Origin: Dichomitus squalens LYAD-421 SS1
Taxonomy: Eukaryota; Basidiomycota; Agaricomycetes; Polyporales; Polyporaceae
Direction: 5' to 3'
Length of the DNA: 64,000 bases
NCBI RefSeq assembly: GCF_000275845.1
Contig: NW_006766889.1
Location: 1,134,611-1,198,610, forward strand
Numbering within the stretch: the first letter of the stretch is position 1; each line of letters begins with the position of its first letter. The position numbers were made by a program, and so were the translations under genes. This document shows positions 20,822 through 33,068 of this stretch, piece by piece. The notes beneath the pieces were generated by a model. It did no database searches. It saw only the letters and a list, made by a program, of their open reading frames with translations, and was not told the origin of the DNA.

Positions 20822-23220
20822 TCACAATTTTGCCGCCGTTCGTCCACCTCCTGATCCGTAGACAATCGCAACGTCGGACTGAACGCGGTCCTTCTGCAAT
20901 TTCTTTGTCCTGCGGACGTTCTCCAAGGCTGTGTCAAGGCCACCCTCCAGAACCCAACGGCGGAACACCTCCACGTCGTTCTGAGCCTCGGGCTCCCCTT
21001 CATTGACGGCCCAGATGGCTTGCTCGAGCAGATAGAGGCTTGATGCGACATGGCAGAAGAGGAACAAGGCGGGCCGGGGGAGAAGCGGGTGGATCGGTCC
21101 CTTATAGGCATTCGCTAGCTCGTCAACGGCGAGGCGAAGGAAGGCTAAGGGACCGCCCAGAGGTTCGGAGAGCGATCTGGAGCACGACTGCAGGACCTCG
21201 TGCGCCCACTGAGATGACACGGTGAGGAGAGTGCGTGCAAATGGGTGAACGGCAGGACCTACCTTCACGAATGCATCCATCGCAGTTGACTTCTCGGCCG
21301 CACGGACCAAGTCGAGGGAGAGCACGGTGATCGTGCCCTCCCAAATCTTCTCCACGATGCCGTCTGGAATCAACCTTCAGAGTATCAGGCAAGCCGTGTC
21401 ATCACATGGCGCAATCACACTCACTTGGCGATTCCATTCTCCTCCATGTATCCTTCGCCTCCAAGGCAGGCCATGCACTCCTCCATGGCGGTCACGCACT
21501 TCTCGGCGGTGAACGCCTTGATGGCAGGCGTAAGCAACCTCAGCCTCAGCCCCTCGCTCTCACTCGCCACCCCGCACTCCGCCTTTCCCAACAGCACGAT
21601 TGACCCGAACGTCAGCTGCAACAGCGCCCGATACAACACATGCAGCTTCGCCAGTTCGGCCACATGCAACGGCGTGTCCTTCAGCAGCTGCGTCCCGCTG
21701 CGGATTTTCCGCACGCTCGAGTATGCGGTCGCAATCGCGAGGCATTTGCGGAGGTACCCAACAGACCCGACGGCGGAATGGGTGCGCGTGATATTGAGGA
21801 CAGGCGTGATGAGCTTCACGCCTTGGTTGGGTTCTCCAAGGAGGAACGCTTGGGCGCCGTTGATGGAGAGCTCGGCCGTCGGGACGATCTTGGTGCCGAA
21901 TTTGTTCTTGAGACGGTGAATGAATATGTTGTTCGTAACGGCCGACGGCCGTGGAGCTCCGGGGTCGCGAACGAGCGGGAGGCGGACGGGAACCAGGAAG
22001 AGGGACAGCCCACGAGAGCCGTCCTCTGGCCGGCCAGTACGCGCGAGTGCAAGCGCGACATCGCTGTCTGTCGCCGACGAAAACCACTTGAAGCCATCGA
22101 GTTTGTAACGGGGTCCGTACTCGTCGTGCTGGGAGGCTGTATCTGGTACAGCCACCGTCTCTGTGCGCGATACGTCGGAACCTCCAGGCCGCTGTATCAA
22201 CAGTGGCGTTAGATGACATTATACACACCCCGTCATGTATGTCACATAAGTAGCCGGTTAGTAGCACGAATATGGTCCATACCTCGGTCATCCATTGTCC
22301 AGCGGTGTACGCTGCGGCAGGGTCCCGACTGATTTCCGTATCGTGCAGATTGAAAGCGATAGGAGATAGCGGAGGATTCTGTTGTCAGAGCGTGTGACTG
22401 CCGGACGACTGTGCAAGGGACGGACCTGGTGAGCCTTGCGAGAACGTCTCGCTTCAGGGTCTCAGACCCGATAAGCTCAATCACTACCAAGAAAAAGTCA
22501 GCGCAACGATTAAATGGTGCATTGAACAAAGGCTGCTAAGACCATCGCTCCCTCAGGTCACGCGAACCTCCATTGAAACCCACCTCGGGCGACGCCATCT
22601 GTCATGCTCATTGGACAGTCTGTCTACAACGGCTTCAGTCATAGATCTGCCATGCTACACAACTCAGAATCAGGGAAGATGCTCACAACATCGGAGTCGG
22701 CGGTGGCAAGGAAGAGCTTGGCAAAGCCGTATGGCCTGCTGTGTTCACCATACTTCCTTTCGTACGCGATCGAAACAAGCCCTTCGCGATGAAAGATGTC
22801 TTTCATGCGACGCCATCCTTCCGAAGTCCGGAGCTCGTCAACGCGCCTGCCCCAATTGTCATACTGGATGAGCTGGGGTGGAGTGGAGAGCTTGCTCGTC
22901 TCTCGTAAAGCTATGGGTGAATCGCCGTCAGAACGCCGTCGCGCATGCGCAGCACAATGATGTAATGATGCATATGGCTCACTTGTCAGCACTTCTCCGC
23001 CGAAGCGTTCCAGGTCTTCGTCAACATCCCTGAACACATCACGGGGAAGGATGCGCTTCAAAAGCGAAGGTAGGGCCGGGTCGGTGGCGTATGGATTTCC
23101 TTCCTCGAAAGGAACCTATCGAACGCAGGTGGGTCAAAAGTTGGCTTCAAAGCCCATCATCTCACAATGTGAAGATCACGGTTGCATTCTCACCGGCTGG
23201 AATCCCTCTTCGATACGCAT
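20822..23220 (-). CDS. Acyl-CoA dehydrogenase (AidB/ACAD11-like) with a PTS1 end
   Basis: A flavin-dependent acyl-CoA dehydrogenase of the AidB-like branch. From ATG 23220 the spliced frame reads MRIEEGFQP, VPFEEGNPYATDPALPSLL and KRILPRDVFRDVDEDLERF. An exon with CPMSMTDGVARV follows, then DPAAAYTAGQWMTE spliced to RPGGSDVSRTET. Further on come GFKWFSSATDSDVALALAR and CMACLGGEGYMEENGIAK, the substrate and FAD-binding signatures. The last exon is helical and ends GGRTAAKL. The terminal AKL fits the peroxisomal PTS1 consensus, so I infer a peroxisomal location, as for mammalian ACAD11. About seven exons were traced. The mid-gene junction near 22640 needs an intron from GTGAGC to GTTGTAG. Tail-to-tail with NAS2. 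Confidence 0.88.
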
Positions 23221-23842
23221 TGCAACACTGATACGAGGATTGCGAATGATTGTTTGTTGGGTTCAAGGTCAACGGTTAGGGCAGCAATGACCGTGAGGGT
23301 ATGCGCATGCTGCGGTGGCCTGTCACCATGTGCATTGAAGAGGTTGGCATCCGGTGACGAGAAGTAGCCGCATGCGAGCGGAAAAACACGCGCTGGGGCG
23401 GGATGCACCCGGCATGCCTGGAAGCTGTGCCCTCTGGCGATATTCCGCTTTTGGCAGGTATCAAAGTTCGCCACCGGGCGCTCACCGCGATTGCACATCT
23501 TCGACATCAGCAGCCTTTACAACACAGAACGACCTTGTGTTGGGAGCTTCGACTACATATGTCGTCAGAGGTCACATGGCTTTGATAGACATGAACCCGA
23601 CCCCAGACAGAGTGCCATCTCCATTTGTATCCGTCGGAGTCAATCACTAGTGGTAGCCGTTCACAGCCCGTGGGATGCTGGAGTGCATATGTGCTAATCG
23701 TGTTTGTGAAATATCGTGTGCATCATAGGTGTCAGAGTTGCATGAGTGAGGCTACAGATACAAGTCTAGCGATTGCCGATGGCCGACGGCAAAGAGCCGA
23801 CAAGAGGCGGTCTGATTGAATCCAAAAACACCTCAAACAGAA
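23221..23842. other. Upstream region of the acyl-CoA dehydrogenase gene
   Basis: This separates two minus-strand genes. Frames of about 100 codons occur on both strands without motifs. Nothing else is recognised. Confidence 0.5.
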
Positions 23843-25772
23843 TCACGAATCCCAGATAGCCCCAAATGCAGGGATCCCTCTACTCATCATACCATAGACA
23901 ACCTTCTTCGTCAAGGGTTCGTTGGAGATGATAACGACAGCCTCAGCATTGAATGTGCGCACGAGACGGTAAGTGAGTTTGACCATGTCAGGCTTTCCAT
24001 GTTCCCGAGTGTCTAAAAAGGAAGATTGATTGAATCAACACAAGTCAAAGCGAGGTATTTCGGCACATGGCATACCGTAGATGACAGCATTGGGGTTGGC
24101 CTCGAGCAGAGAATCGACCAGCTTGTCGCCGAAGGTCTTCCGGACATTCGGGGCCGTCCAGAGAAGCTGATACGGTACCTTCTTCGCGAAGACCACCGGA
24201 GCGATAGGTCCAATCCCGCTGCCTGTCGCCACAAGGACCACACGGCGGAAGAGAGGCGAGACCGCGACAACACCGAAAGTGGGAATGTCGCGGACCCAGA
24301 TCTCCGTCGGAGGCTTGGCAATCTGCTCGCTCGTCCAGTCGCCGGCGCGCGAGACCACGGCCGAATATCCCTTGGCGCCGGGCGCAGAGATAGTCGCGAA
24401 CGAGTGCCACTCGAAGAGCGGGCTGTGCGACATTCGCGTGAAGTGTCCGGGCTGAGTATCCACTATAACAAGTCTAGATGAGCGGCCGCCGCTGAGGTGG
24501 CGGAAAGGCGGCGCAGAAGTATGAAGTGAAACTTCAACAGAAGACTAACCGTAGTCGAAATACAGCCGAACGCAGTGGTTCGAGAGCACTTCTGCCCGGA
24601 CCGGGACCTTGCGCAGACGCAGCCAAGGGAGGATGATCGACCAGGTCATGATCAGGACCAGCCAGAAGGGCGGCGCCTGCACGACGGCCTGGCCGAGCGT
24701 CTGACCTGGCCGTTTGTAGTCCTTGATAAGGAACATAATCTGTGACGCCAGGAAGCTTGAGAAAAAGAAGCAGATAATTGAGTCGATGAGAGCGCTACTT
24801 ACGAGACACCATACGAGCGCGATGGCCGTCCATCCGCTGAATCGGTGGGTCATTTCGAAGGTGTCGTGATGCCGGGTCCGAGAGCGCGGGTAAGCAAAGA
24901 CAATCATAGCCAGCAGAAGAGCCAGTATAACGTAAGCGAAGACGATGGTAGGGACGGTAATCTTCAAACCATGTAAGCACAGTAACAGAATGGAAAAGAA
25001 ATCACGAGCGAACCTTGTCCTTATGAATGAATTGCTGAGTGGCCTTCGCAGCAAAGAGGATCAGCCATAAGGTGCCGCTTACCGCTGCCCCGGAGTGAAC
25101 TGGGGAAGGCGCAGAAGGCAGTATTCAGCAACGACAGGGCTTATCAGACAGGAACAACGGCAGGAACTTACTGCCCCCGATGCTGTAGACACGTCCAACA
25201 ATCCTTCGAATCCAAAGCGGCCATCTAAGCGTCTACAGTCAGCTCAATCAAGCTTCTTGGGAACGCCAGGGACTGGTCGTCTGTTGAAGAGCAACCTACG
25301 TGTTAGGCACCCAGCGAGCGACAACAAAGAACGTGTTGATCACATAGGCCTGGCGCATGAGAATGGCGACGAACAGGTTGGCGATGGAGACCTTGCCGAG
25401 GTAGTTGGCGTCCGTGCTGCCTCGGACGCAGGTTGCGATGAAGATGGACATATTGACGATAAAAACGATGCCGAATAACCGCCGATAGAGAGAGAAGATC
25501 TGGAAGCGGACGTTGCGGAGGAAGCGACCGTGCGTCTTTTCGGGGAGCTCATCCTCTAAATACCCATCCCAGACAGGACCGCCCTTCTCGAAGGATATGT
25601 CACTGCTGTTGTAGGTAGACACGACGGTTGACGGGGCTGGAGACTTCTCGAGGGCATACGGGGAGACTGGCACGACGCGCACGTGGGCGGGCTTGGGGGC
25701 GACGGGGATCGTATCGACGGTCGTCGAGGTCTTTTCGTCGTGAGAGGAGGTAGAGCTGGGAGTTGCGGTCAT
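23843..25772 (-). CDS. TmpA-like membrane oxidoreductase
   Basis: From ATG 25772 the product has a disordered, Ser/Thr/Pro-rich N-terminus (about 80 residues), then FSLYRRLFGIVFIVNMSIF and several further membrane helices (AMIVFAYPRSR, GWTAIALVWCLVSSALI). A soluble C-terminal part follows, with FDYG, FEWHSFATISAPGAKGYSAV, VVLVATGSGIGPIAPVV (dinucleotide-binding glycine motif) and YQLLWTAPN. The last exons read DTREHGKPDMVKLTYRLVR, EPLTKKVVYGMMSRGIPAFG and AIWDS, then TGA at 23843. The order and end match the fungal TmpA group of membrane FAD/NAD(P)-type proteins, first described in Aspergillus nidulans conidiation signalling. The redox substrate is unknown. An in-frame upstream extension to 25886 starts with a non-ATG codon and was not used. 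Confidence 0.7.
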
Positions 25773-28025
25773 GGCGGTTGGCGGAACCGGTATCAAGGGA
25801 AGGAAAGGGGAAGGCGGAGCTCCTAGATGGGATGCTGGGAAGTCAGGAAGAAGTCGGTCGGTATAATATACCCGCTCACTTGCCACTCTGGCCTAGGCCA
25901 GGCGGCTCCGCTCCAGAAGTCTGCAAATTCGCCAAGCGCACATTGTGTCGAAGAGTCGGAACTGGGCATGCGGGAAACCTGCCCTGGCAAACAAATGCTG
26001 TGACAGATCTCAATCACTTGTTCCGAGATCGGGACTTGCGATATGTAAATCGGTCCCTTAAGCAGGTGCGAATCTCGAGAAGTCGAGATTCAGGGTACTA
26101 GAGTGCAGATGAAGTGCAATGTACGAGGCTGGAGAAGAGTGGAATTGATTTGTATGTGCATGCCAATTCTGTGAGAACTTCACAACCACGTACACTCTGG
26201 TCTGTGGTTGCACAACCCGAGCATCGCGATGACGCGGGAAGGCGCGATATTCCGCCGAGAGCGTAGTACGCGCTAGAAGGCATCAATAGACTGGAGTGGT
26301 AGAGCGTTTGGTTGGACATGTGGACCTGGATAAGGACATGTCAACTCTGCGACGGACGCCTTGATACCTGATATGACAAACCAATACGATGAAGATTTCA
26401 AAAACACTCGTACACTTGAATGGGCATTGTTCAGTTCATCGGTCCAGTGTCAAGAGCGGGCCGGTGGCGAGCTGTCGAGCCAAAAAAAATTCAGCAATGG
26501 CAAGTCGGCGTTGATGAATCTAGTGCCAATATACGACATACTCCCTCATGGAGATAAAGCGAGCGTGGAAGAGCAACCTTCATGATACGGCTGCTTCAAA
26601 GCGAGCCTCCGATCCAGATCATACGCGACATAGGGGACTGCAGCTTCTCACAGTGAACGAGAGATACGTTGCCGCAGGATGATTAAGTAATGCCGAAGGT
26701 AACCTCGGAGACATACCAACCGTGGATATCCAAGGCGTACATGCCGGAGTTAGGGGATTGCATCCAGTATCAAAGGCCGGGGATCTCCACGACCCCGATC
26801 CGATGGGCGCAGACAATCTGCTCCGTTCGCGTCTTTGCCGGACCCGACGCAGGTCAACGAAAGACCGACACCACCATTTTCTGGTAGGATGGAGTGATTT
26901 AGCTTGCGAACTGTCGAGGTTTTGGCGCGGACAGCGATCTAGACTTGATGGTCCTGAGCGGTTTGTTACAAGCAGGACACCACACCTTGCCTTCCCGCGT
27001 GTCCAATTGAAAGGAACAAGGTTGGAGCTGTGAAATTCCATCGGCACAAGCTGTGAGCCGCCTGAGGGTGTAGTACGCCACCGGAGTGCACTGTCAAACG
27101 GCCTGAAACCGATCCGGAACGGAAGTTGGGAGAGATTTACCTGTATGATCACTACGCTCTCGTCGGAGAAAAAAGCCACCTTGAGATTCATGCGGGCAGT
27201 CCGTTCCGATCCTGAGTTGGATGGCATTCGCAGAAATCTCCCCCAGTATTCTCACGTTCGCCCAATCTCCGCCGCGCCAGTGACCCGTTCGCAGCAGAAG
27301 TGTTGCCACAAGTACTATCCAGAGCGTTTCGTCCAGACAGTTGGGACTGTTGCACATTTGGCGGTACACCGGGGACGAAAACAGGCTTTAGAGCGGCTGG
27401 ACAGCTGCTTCTTGCATTCCGGGTTTCACGAGAAACACATCAAACCGTCAGAGGAAGTTGAGTAGACCCGACATAGTTCATGTGGTGCATGAGAAATCGG
27501 AACCAATGCACTGTCGGACACGACCGCGCGTCGCGTCGGAAGCATTCTTGCAATCTCACGTGACTTTTCCCGATACTATTCCGAATCCCAAACCGGTTCG
27601 GAGTCCTTCGACAAGGAGTTCAACGGAGCGATATCGTGACGCAGGACACAACTTGCGCTTGAACCTCGTGCGCCATAGGTTCAGAAGCACTGTATCAAGA
27701 TATGGCTGCGTGCCTCAGGTTCACCCGACGGGTAAGCTTCTCCAATTCGTAGTACGATCGTGGAGTAGTAGGAGATGGGCATCTCACTGTCTTCTGCAAA
27801 ACTGCTCCCAGGTATGGCGTTCGTTCGTGGAGAACAAAGGTGCCTAGAGTCGCCCATTTCTACGTTATGGTGCTTCTAGTGCGCGCTGCGCACTGTCCTG
27901 TCCGACAGTCTCTGAACAATTGACCCGTCCATAGGGCACGACCAGCAATGTTTCCCAAATGTGCGTTCTTACATTCCTGTTCCCACAACGTAGGGTGTTG
28001 ATGACATCCCTGGGAACCGACAACT
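25773..28025. other. 2.25-kb region without a confident gene
   Basis: Frames of 200 and 129 codons occur (26619-27227 minus, 27458-27847 plus) but do not show a domain. A minus-strand stretch near 26900-27080 contains GKVWCPACNKPLRTIKSRS, a CxxC pair that could belong to a decayed or unusual gene. I could not build a model around it. Confidence 0.35.
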
Positions 28026-28981
28026 ATGTTTGCATCTCCACAGCTCAAGATCCTTGACGCGAAGCCTGGCGAGCTCCGTGCTTCCCTCAAGATCGAGCCC
28101 TACAATCGTTAGTATCTGTTCTGTTCCTGTACCCCTTCTCGACGCTGTACTCAAGTGCATCTGATTTCTGAACAGTCAACCGTGTTGGCGTGAGTGTCTC
28201 ATGTTGTCTAGTACCCGCTCAATCGTTCTTTGGACCGATTTCAACTAGCCTGCAAAGCTTGGCTGACGATAAGGAATGACAGACCGCACATGGCGGGCTC
28301 ATAATGTCCCTCACGGATACGCTTGGTTCCCTCGCCGTCGCCACAAAAGGCCAGTACATGACCGGTGTCTCCGTCGACATTGGCACGTCCTTCGTCAAAC
28401 CCGCTGGCCGCGTTGGCGATGAGCTGACTGCGAAAGCGGTCGTCACTGCCCTCGGTGAGTTACCGTCCAATCACACCCGCAGCTACGTCTACAGCTGAGC
28501 ACAATCTCTATTTCACATGTGTGTGTTTTCCGTGCGATTTCCATATGAAATTGCGCGACTAGGCAAGTCGCTTGCGTACACCCGGGTTGACTTCTACAAC
28601 GCCCAAGGGCAGCTTGCCGCCTACGGCCGTAAGTGCAGCTGATTGTCAATGATGAGGGCTTGGAGCCGACGATTGACCATCGTGCCTTTCTTCTGTCCGT
28701 CATTCAAACAAACCGCTCGCTTGGGCCATCTCGCCCAACACACATCCCACCCACCTCTTCTTCTCCGTGTATCTCAGATCACACCAAGTACGTCGGGAAA
28801 TCAGCCGGGCACAAGGTGTGTCCCTATCCCTATTCTTGATTCGTATCTATGCAGCCTGCAGTTGCACCACATGGCTGCCGATGACGTTGCCTCGGTACTG
28901 ACCGCCTTCACACCGCCGTAGAACGACGTGAAGTTCTCCGAAGATGGGGAGCGCGTTATAGAGGGCGAAGATGTCGACTAA
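28026..28981 (+). CDS. Hotdog-fold acyl-CoA thioesterase (ACOT13/PaaI-like)
   Basis: Small thioesterases of this group hydrolyse acyl- or aryl-CoA thioesters as tetramers. The exons are 28026-28107, 28176-28189, 28283-28454, 28563-28628, 28778-28815 and 28922-28981. They sum to 432 nt and 143 aa, the usual length for the family. The spliced protein reads LKILDAKPGELRASLKIEPYN, then NRVGTAHGGLIMSLTDTLGS (the HGG hotdog active-site loop, followed by the conserved Asp). Then come GVSVDIGTSFVKPAGRVGDE and GKSLAYTRVDFYNAQGQLAA, ending GERVIEGEDVD. Exon 2 is only 14 nt. ATG 28026 is in frame with no stop before the first intron. An extra upstream exon is possible, since some relatives are longer at the N-terminus. 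Confidence 0.85.
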
Positions 28982-29922
28982 TCGGCTATATACCCTATAA
29001 TCAACATCCCCCACAGTGCCTCTTGAATCTTGGTCCCATGTAGACGTACTTAGACAAAGGCATTGCATCCTCCCTATGCTGTCATCAAAGACGAGTGACT
29101 ACAGGAAACATCGCAGTAGTTCGCAGCTTCATCACATCGCAGTCACGCTCAAGGTTTGCATCGAACACTAATGAGCGGCCGATCCTGGAAGGCGCGATTA
29201 CTTGCATATCATAGGCGGGCCCCATTCGTTCAAAGCAGTGTTTAAAAGCCACATATCCAGTATGGCGTGATTTGTGGCATGATTATTGAGATAGCGGCCT
29301 CGGCCTCGGCCTCTAGAACAAGAGTCGAATGCTTGGTTTCGCGCGAGAAGCATGGGAAGACAAACCTCAGTCCGCAGTGCGTGAATTGTCTTTGCTGAGA
29401 ACTTGTCTTCGTTTCGGAGCCGCTGTGTGGCGTGTCGTTCGTACGTCACGGAAGCCATGACTGGGAGCAATCTTCTGAAGAGTATTGTCCTGAAATATGG
29501 ACCGCTGCAATGGCGGCGGAGACATCTGCCACTGACCACAGTCCCTCAGGAACTGTCGTGTCGTCAGGCACTCACCCCTCCGTACGGCTTCGTGATTCAT
29601 CGGCATCGGGCATGCGCCTTGATAGTCACCGCAGCGTCTCCTGAGAACATTGCTTGGTCAACACTGACACCGAGCTGGAGCCGCGCTCCGATAAACTCTG
29701 ACACGGCGCCCGAACGTCGGGCTCATCCCATAGCCCGGAACGGCGATAGTGATGCATGCCTGCCATGAAAGCATTTCTTGACGTCTCCCGCGAGGTGATG
29801 CGGAATGCGGATAGATGGCACAATCCTGGAGCAGCGGTCCGGCGGAAACAACTTATATTCCCCCACGTGGAGGTGGTACTGCGGATTGTAACCCGGCTAT
29901 CGTACAGAGTCGTTATCTCCAA
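28982..29922. other. Intergenic, no gene recognised
   Basis: Convergent 3' space between the thioesterase and derlin genes. Frames up to 121 codons lack motifs. A short GGCCTC triplet repeat lies at about 29295-29312. Confidence 0.45.
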
Positions 29923-30932
29923 TCAGATGTCACCAAAGAAGCGTTTGCTGCCCAAAGCGTTGTCACTGTCAGCCTTCACGGATTCTGCGAATAACGAGGC
30001 ACACTCACAGAGCTTCTGGCGCTTCGCTCAGGAACGTCGGGCCCCCTGTCATCTCGCGGGGCCAGACGTCACGTACAAACCATCCGACGTGACCGACGGC
30101 GCAACCAAGGAGGTCCCCAGCTGCCGCTCTCCACGTTCCGTTCAATATCCACGCAAGGCCGACGAGAGCAAGTGGAAGGTATGGGGCCGTTATTGTGACC
30201 AGGCCAAAGAGAGATATGGGCGTTGACGGGTGTCGCCGAGACCAGAGATAGATTGGCACGAAGGCAAGCGGCGAGGATAAGAACGGCAAGTTGACTAGAG
30301 GGGATAGCACCTGCGGAAGCCAGAGCGGCAGCGAGTAAGCGGAGTGTAACAGCGAAGATAGGGAAGAAGGAGAAAGGGAAGAGCACCGTGTCAATCCAAG
30401 TGGCGAAGGTGGCACTGGTGAGGAGAGGACGGACTCACCAGAAGCATGAGTGCGGAGAGAAACAGCAGCCAGAAGTAATCAGCCTTGCGATTTGCGAAGG
30501 ACGACTCTTCGAGCATCCGGCTGTAGCGCATGCTACAATCGCATATGTCATCTCGCATTCCAATGGTGTCATTGGGAACGGCGAACTCACAAGAAGAACA
30601 TATGGAAGATGAAGTCAAGTGATATCGTTCCAAAATAGAAGAACGTGGTGAAGACTCTCCACGGCTATCGCGGTATCAGAAGACTGGGAGCTGACGAGAC
30701 GAAGGAACGTGCTCACCTGCATGTTGGTGAACGCCGCCTTGAAGCTGAAATATAGCTGCAGCGGCGTCACAAGCTGCGTTTGCTACAAGGTGTCACAAGG
30801 TTCGCGTTCATTAGGACGGCAGAAGAATGGACGGGCACTCACAACCGCTAAGCTCGTTAGCACTGAGAGTGCAAGCCATGCCCGGGTTACGGGTGGAATC
30901 TGAGTGACCCAAGCTTCAATCCCGACCGGCAT
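29923..30932 (-). CDS. Derlin (Der1-like ER-associated degradation protein)
   Basis: Derlins form part of the ERAD retrotranslocation channel in the ER membrane. From ATG 30932 the exons read MPVGIEAWVTQIPPVTRAWL, QTQLVTPLQLYFSFKAAFTN, PWRVFTTFFYFGTISLDFIF and MRYSRMLEESSFANRKADYF. They continue LLVLSPLVNLPFLSSPLAFV, PISLFGLVTITAPYLPLALV and GDLLGCAVGHVGWFVRDVWP. The last matches the conserved GHxxYFxxDVWP signature of the rhomboid-pseudoprotease fold. No catalytic Ser-His pair is present, as expected for a derlin. A final 25-nt exon (29923-29947) adds KRFFGDI and TGA after a 60-nt intron that starts GTGAGT. I cannot tell whether it is closer to Der1 or Dfm1. Confidence 0.88.
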
Positions 30933-31462
30933 GGTTCTCCTGGTCTCTGCGCCTGTACTTCGGTATTTATGGTATCTTCAGGTTGCAAAAGCAAGCTAGG
31001 CGCAGAGGAGACAGCAAGCACAGTGGGAGAACATGATGGTCTTCGCCGTCCTCGACGTGCCACAGCATCCTGTCGCGCGCTTAACAGCCGCGAACGTGGC
31101 GTGCGTCATTAGCTCGGTCACGTGGCAGCATCGGAACACAGTACTTTGGCGCCTACGCGTTGACGAGCACCTCTTCAACTTGACCTTCATCGATTCATCC
31201 ACCATGTCTCCACTTTGCGTTTCCAGCCCATTTACACATCAGAGAAGAAACAGCTAATATTTCTTGCTATTACGTGCTGCAGAAGATGAACTCGCGCTAA
31301 TCGCAAAGTAAGTCCCTTGATTCGTGCGCAAGAAATACAAGCATCCCGGATACCGCTGTGATCGACGTTAGAATTGCAGTCTCCATAACACTATTGTTGC
31401 ATTGGAGTCCTGAAATTTCGCACCACAGTGCTCCGGGAATGAAAAAGATGATTTAAAGATTT
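30933..31462. other. Intergenic
   Basis: Upstream region of the derlin gene plus the 3' flank of the next minus-strand gene. One 74-codon plus-strand frame (31033-31257) has no recognisable features. Confidence 0.5.
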
Positions 31463-33068
31463 TTAGGCCCTAGAGCGTCCATAAGCCGGTCGATTGATGC
31501 TAAAGTCTCGGATATGGCGAATGTCCACGGATGATCCTCCTCTCCGCATCCTCAGAAGCCCTGTTGACAAAGGTGCGGGTGCTTCTTTCTGGAACTCCAC
31601 TACGGCTGCGGACTCGTCGAGGTGCTGTAACTCGATTCTCGCCATCTTCCCAAGCATGATGATAGCTGACGCGCCGCATACCAGCATTTGCGGAAAGAAC
31701 CCTATGGCATCTACAAAGAATGTGGTCAGCGACTTCTAACAGACTTGACCCGCGGGTCTTCTGGCGGGAGGATACTGAAACTCACCGATCAGGACCCCTA
31801 TGAACCATCATTAGCAAACATTTCACAAGCTACATGACACGTCATATCGACTTACCATCGAAACCTGGAGCGTCAGGCATTGCGTTGCGCATTTGCGGGA
31901 TGAGCAGGACGATGGCGAAGGTGATTCCGAGGTATTGCAGCATTTTCTCCCCGCGATCTACTGACCACGAGATCCCCACCAAGCCTATAGTCGCGTGCGC
32001 GAGCATCCAGCTGGTCCCGAAGAGAAGCAATGCATAAGCTCGAAGATCCGCTGGTCGACTAATTTGGAGAACTAGATCCCTCGTGGGCATGTCTGACCCC
32101 GATCCGCTCGGGATGGTGACGGCGCTTTCCGTGTCGCTGGATAAGGTGACGAAGCTCGATGTCATGGAGATTGTGGCTAGTTTCTGTATAGGCACGGTTG
32201 CGTTGTCCGCGGTGGATACCGCTCGAATCGAGGTTGTCATGCGGTAATTGTCGAATGGGTAAAGGCGAGCTTCATGCACATTGAGGACATGATCGTCATC
32301 GAACTGGAACATGTTCTGTATGCTGGAGTGCGAGTCAACTGATTTGCATATGCACTTCAGGGCCACAGCCGCCCACCTGTCTCTTTGTCCGCCGCCTTTG
32401 AAGAACGGGAAGAGGTCGGGGTTGTATGATCCCGCGGCCCCCTCCTCGCTGTACTCGTAAGCCTTTTTTATACTCCTCTTAGTGCGTGAGTGACCGCTTA
32501 CCCATCGACGTAGAATTCAAGAGCCATAGACGGCAGCCCGCAATTTTGGCTGCCGTGGGTCCCCTCGGATCCTTCGAGGACAAAACCGTCCCCGCAACCA
32601 ATGATTGACCAACGAATGGTCAACGCAGGCTCGTCGACATCGACGTCGACGTCGTCACCGAATAGCACAATCTTGCACTGCTCGTGGGTATCTCCGTGGC
32701 ACAAAACAGGACCAAATGAGACTTACTCCAGGTGTGTTAGCTGCTACATCGTCGAGCATGCTCGCAATGGCAGAGGTGTTATCATCGTCCGGGATGAAGG
32801 CAAGGGAGATGGCGGCGGTGAACAGCAATGACAGGGTGACTGCCATACTGACGATGACCATAGGTCCCAGCGGTATGATCCCGGCTCTGGTGGTAGGTGG
32901 CTTCTTCACATGGGGCTGTGGCATGGCAATGGGCTTTCCGGTCGTTGTGCCCTCGGAACGAGCAAGCCGATTCGGAACATAGTAGCTGTCCGCTACAGAT
33001 GCGGCGGACGCCGCAGAAATCGGCCTGATCAGGCCAGTGGTGGAGAGAAAGGAGTGACGAGTCGACAT
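31463..33068 (-). CDS. Multi-pass membrane protein, probably DUF4436-like
   Basis: From ATG 33068 the N-terminal exon has a Ser/Ala-rich cytosolic stretch, then a helix (IIPLGPMVIVSMAVTLSLLF...). A large non-cytosolic exon set follows, with CKIVLFGDDVDVDVDEPALT and RWSIIGCGDGFVLEGS, then LNVHEARLYPFDNYRMTTSI. The C-terminal part has three helices: ADLRAYALLLFGTSWMLAHA, YLGITFAIVLLIPQMRNAMP and QMLVCGASAIIMLGKMA. The order of one N-terminal helix, a beta-rich domain with a YPFDxY motif and a C-terminal helix bundle fits fungal DUF4436-type proteins. Function is unknown. The stop is TAA at 31463. The DVDVDVD tract is encoded by a short GTCGAC repeat near 32637-32660. Confidence 0.6.

Noticed and set aside
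28026..28110. Upstream extra exon of the thioesterase (GGCACGACCAGC... near 27935-27960)
   Set aside because: Its phase does not match the next exon, and the ATG at 28026 already gives a complete protein of family length.
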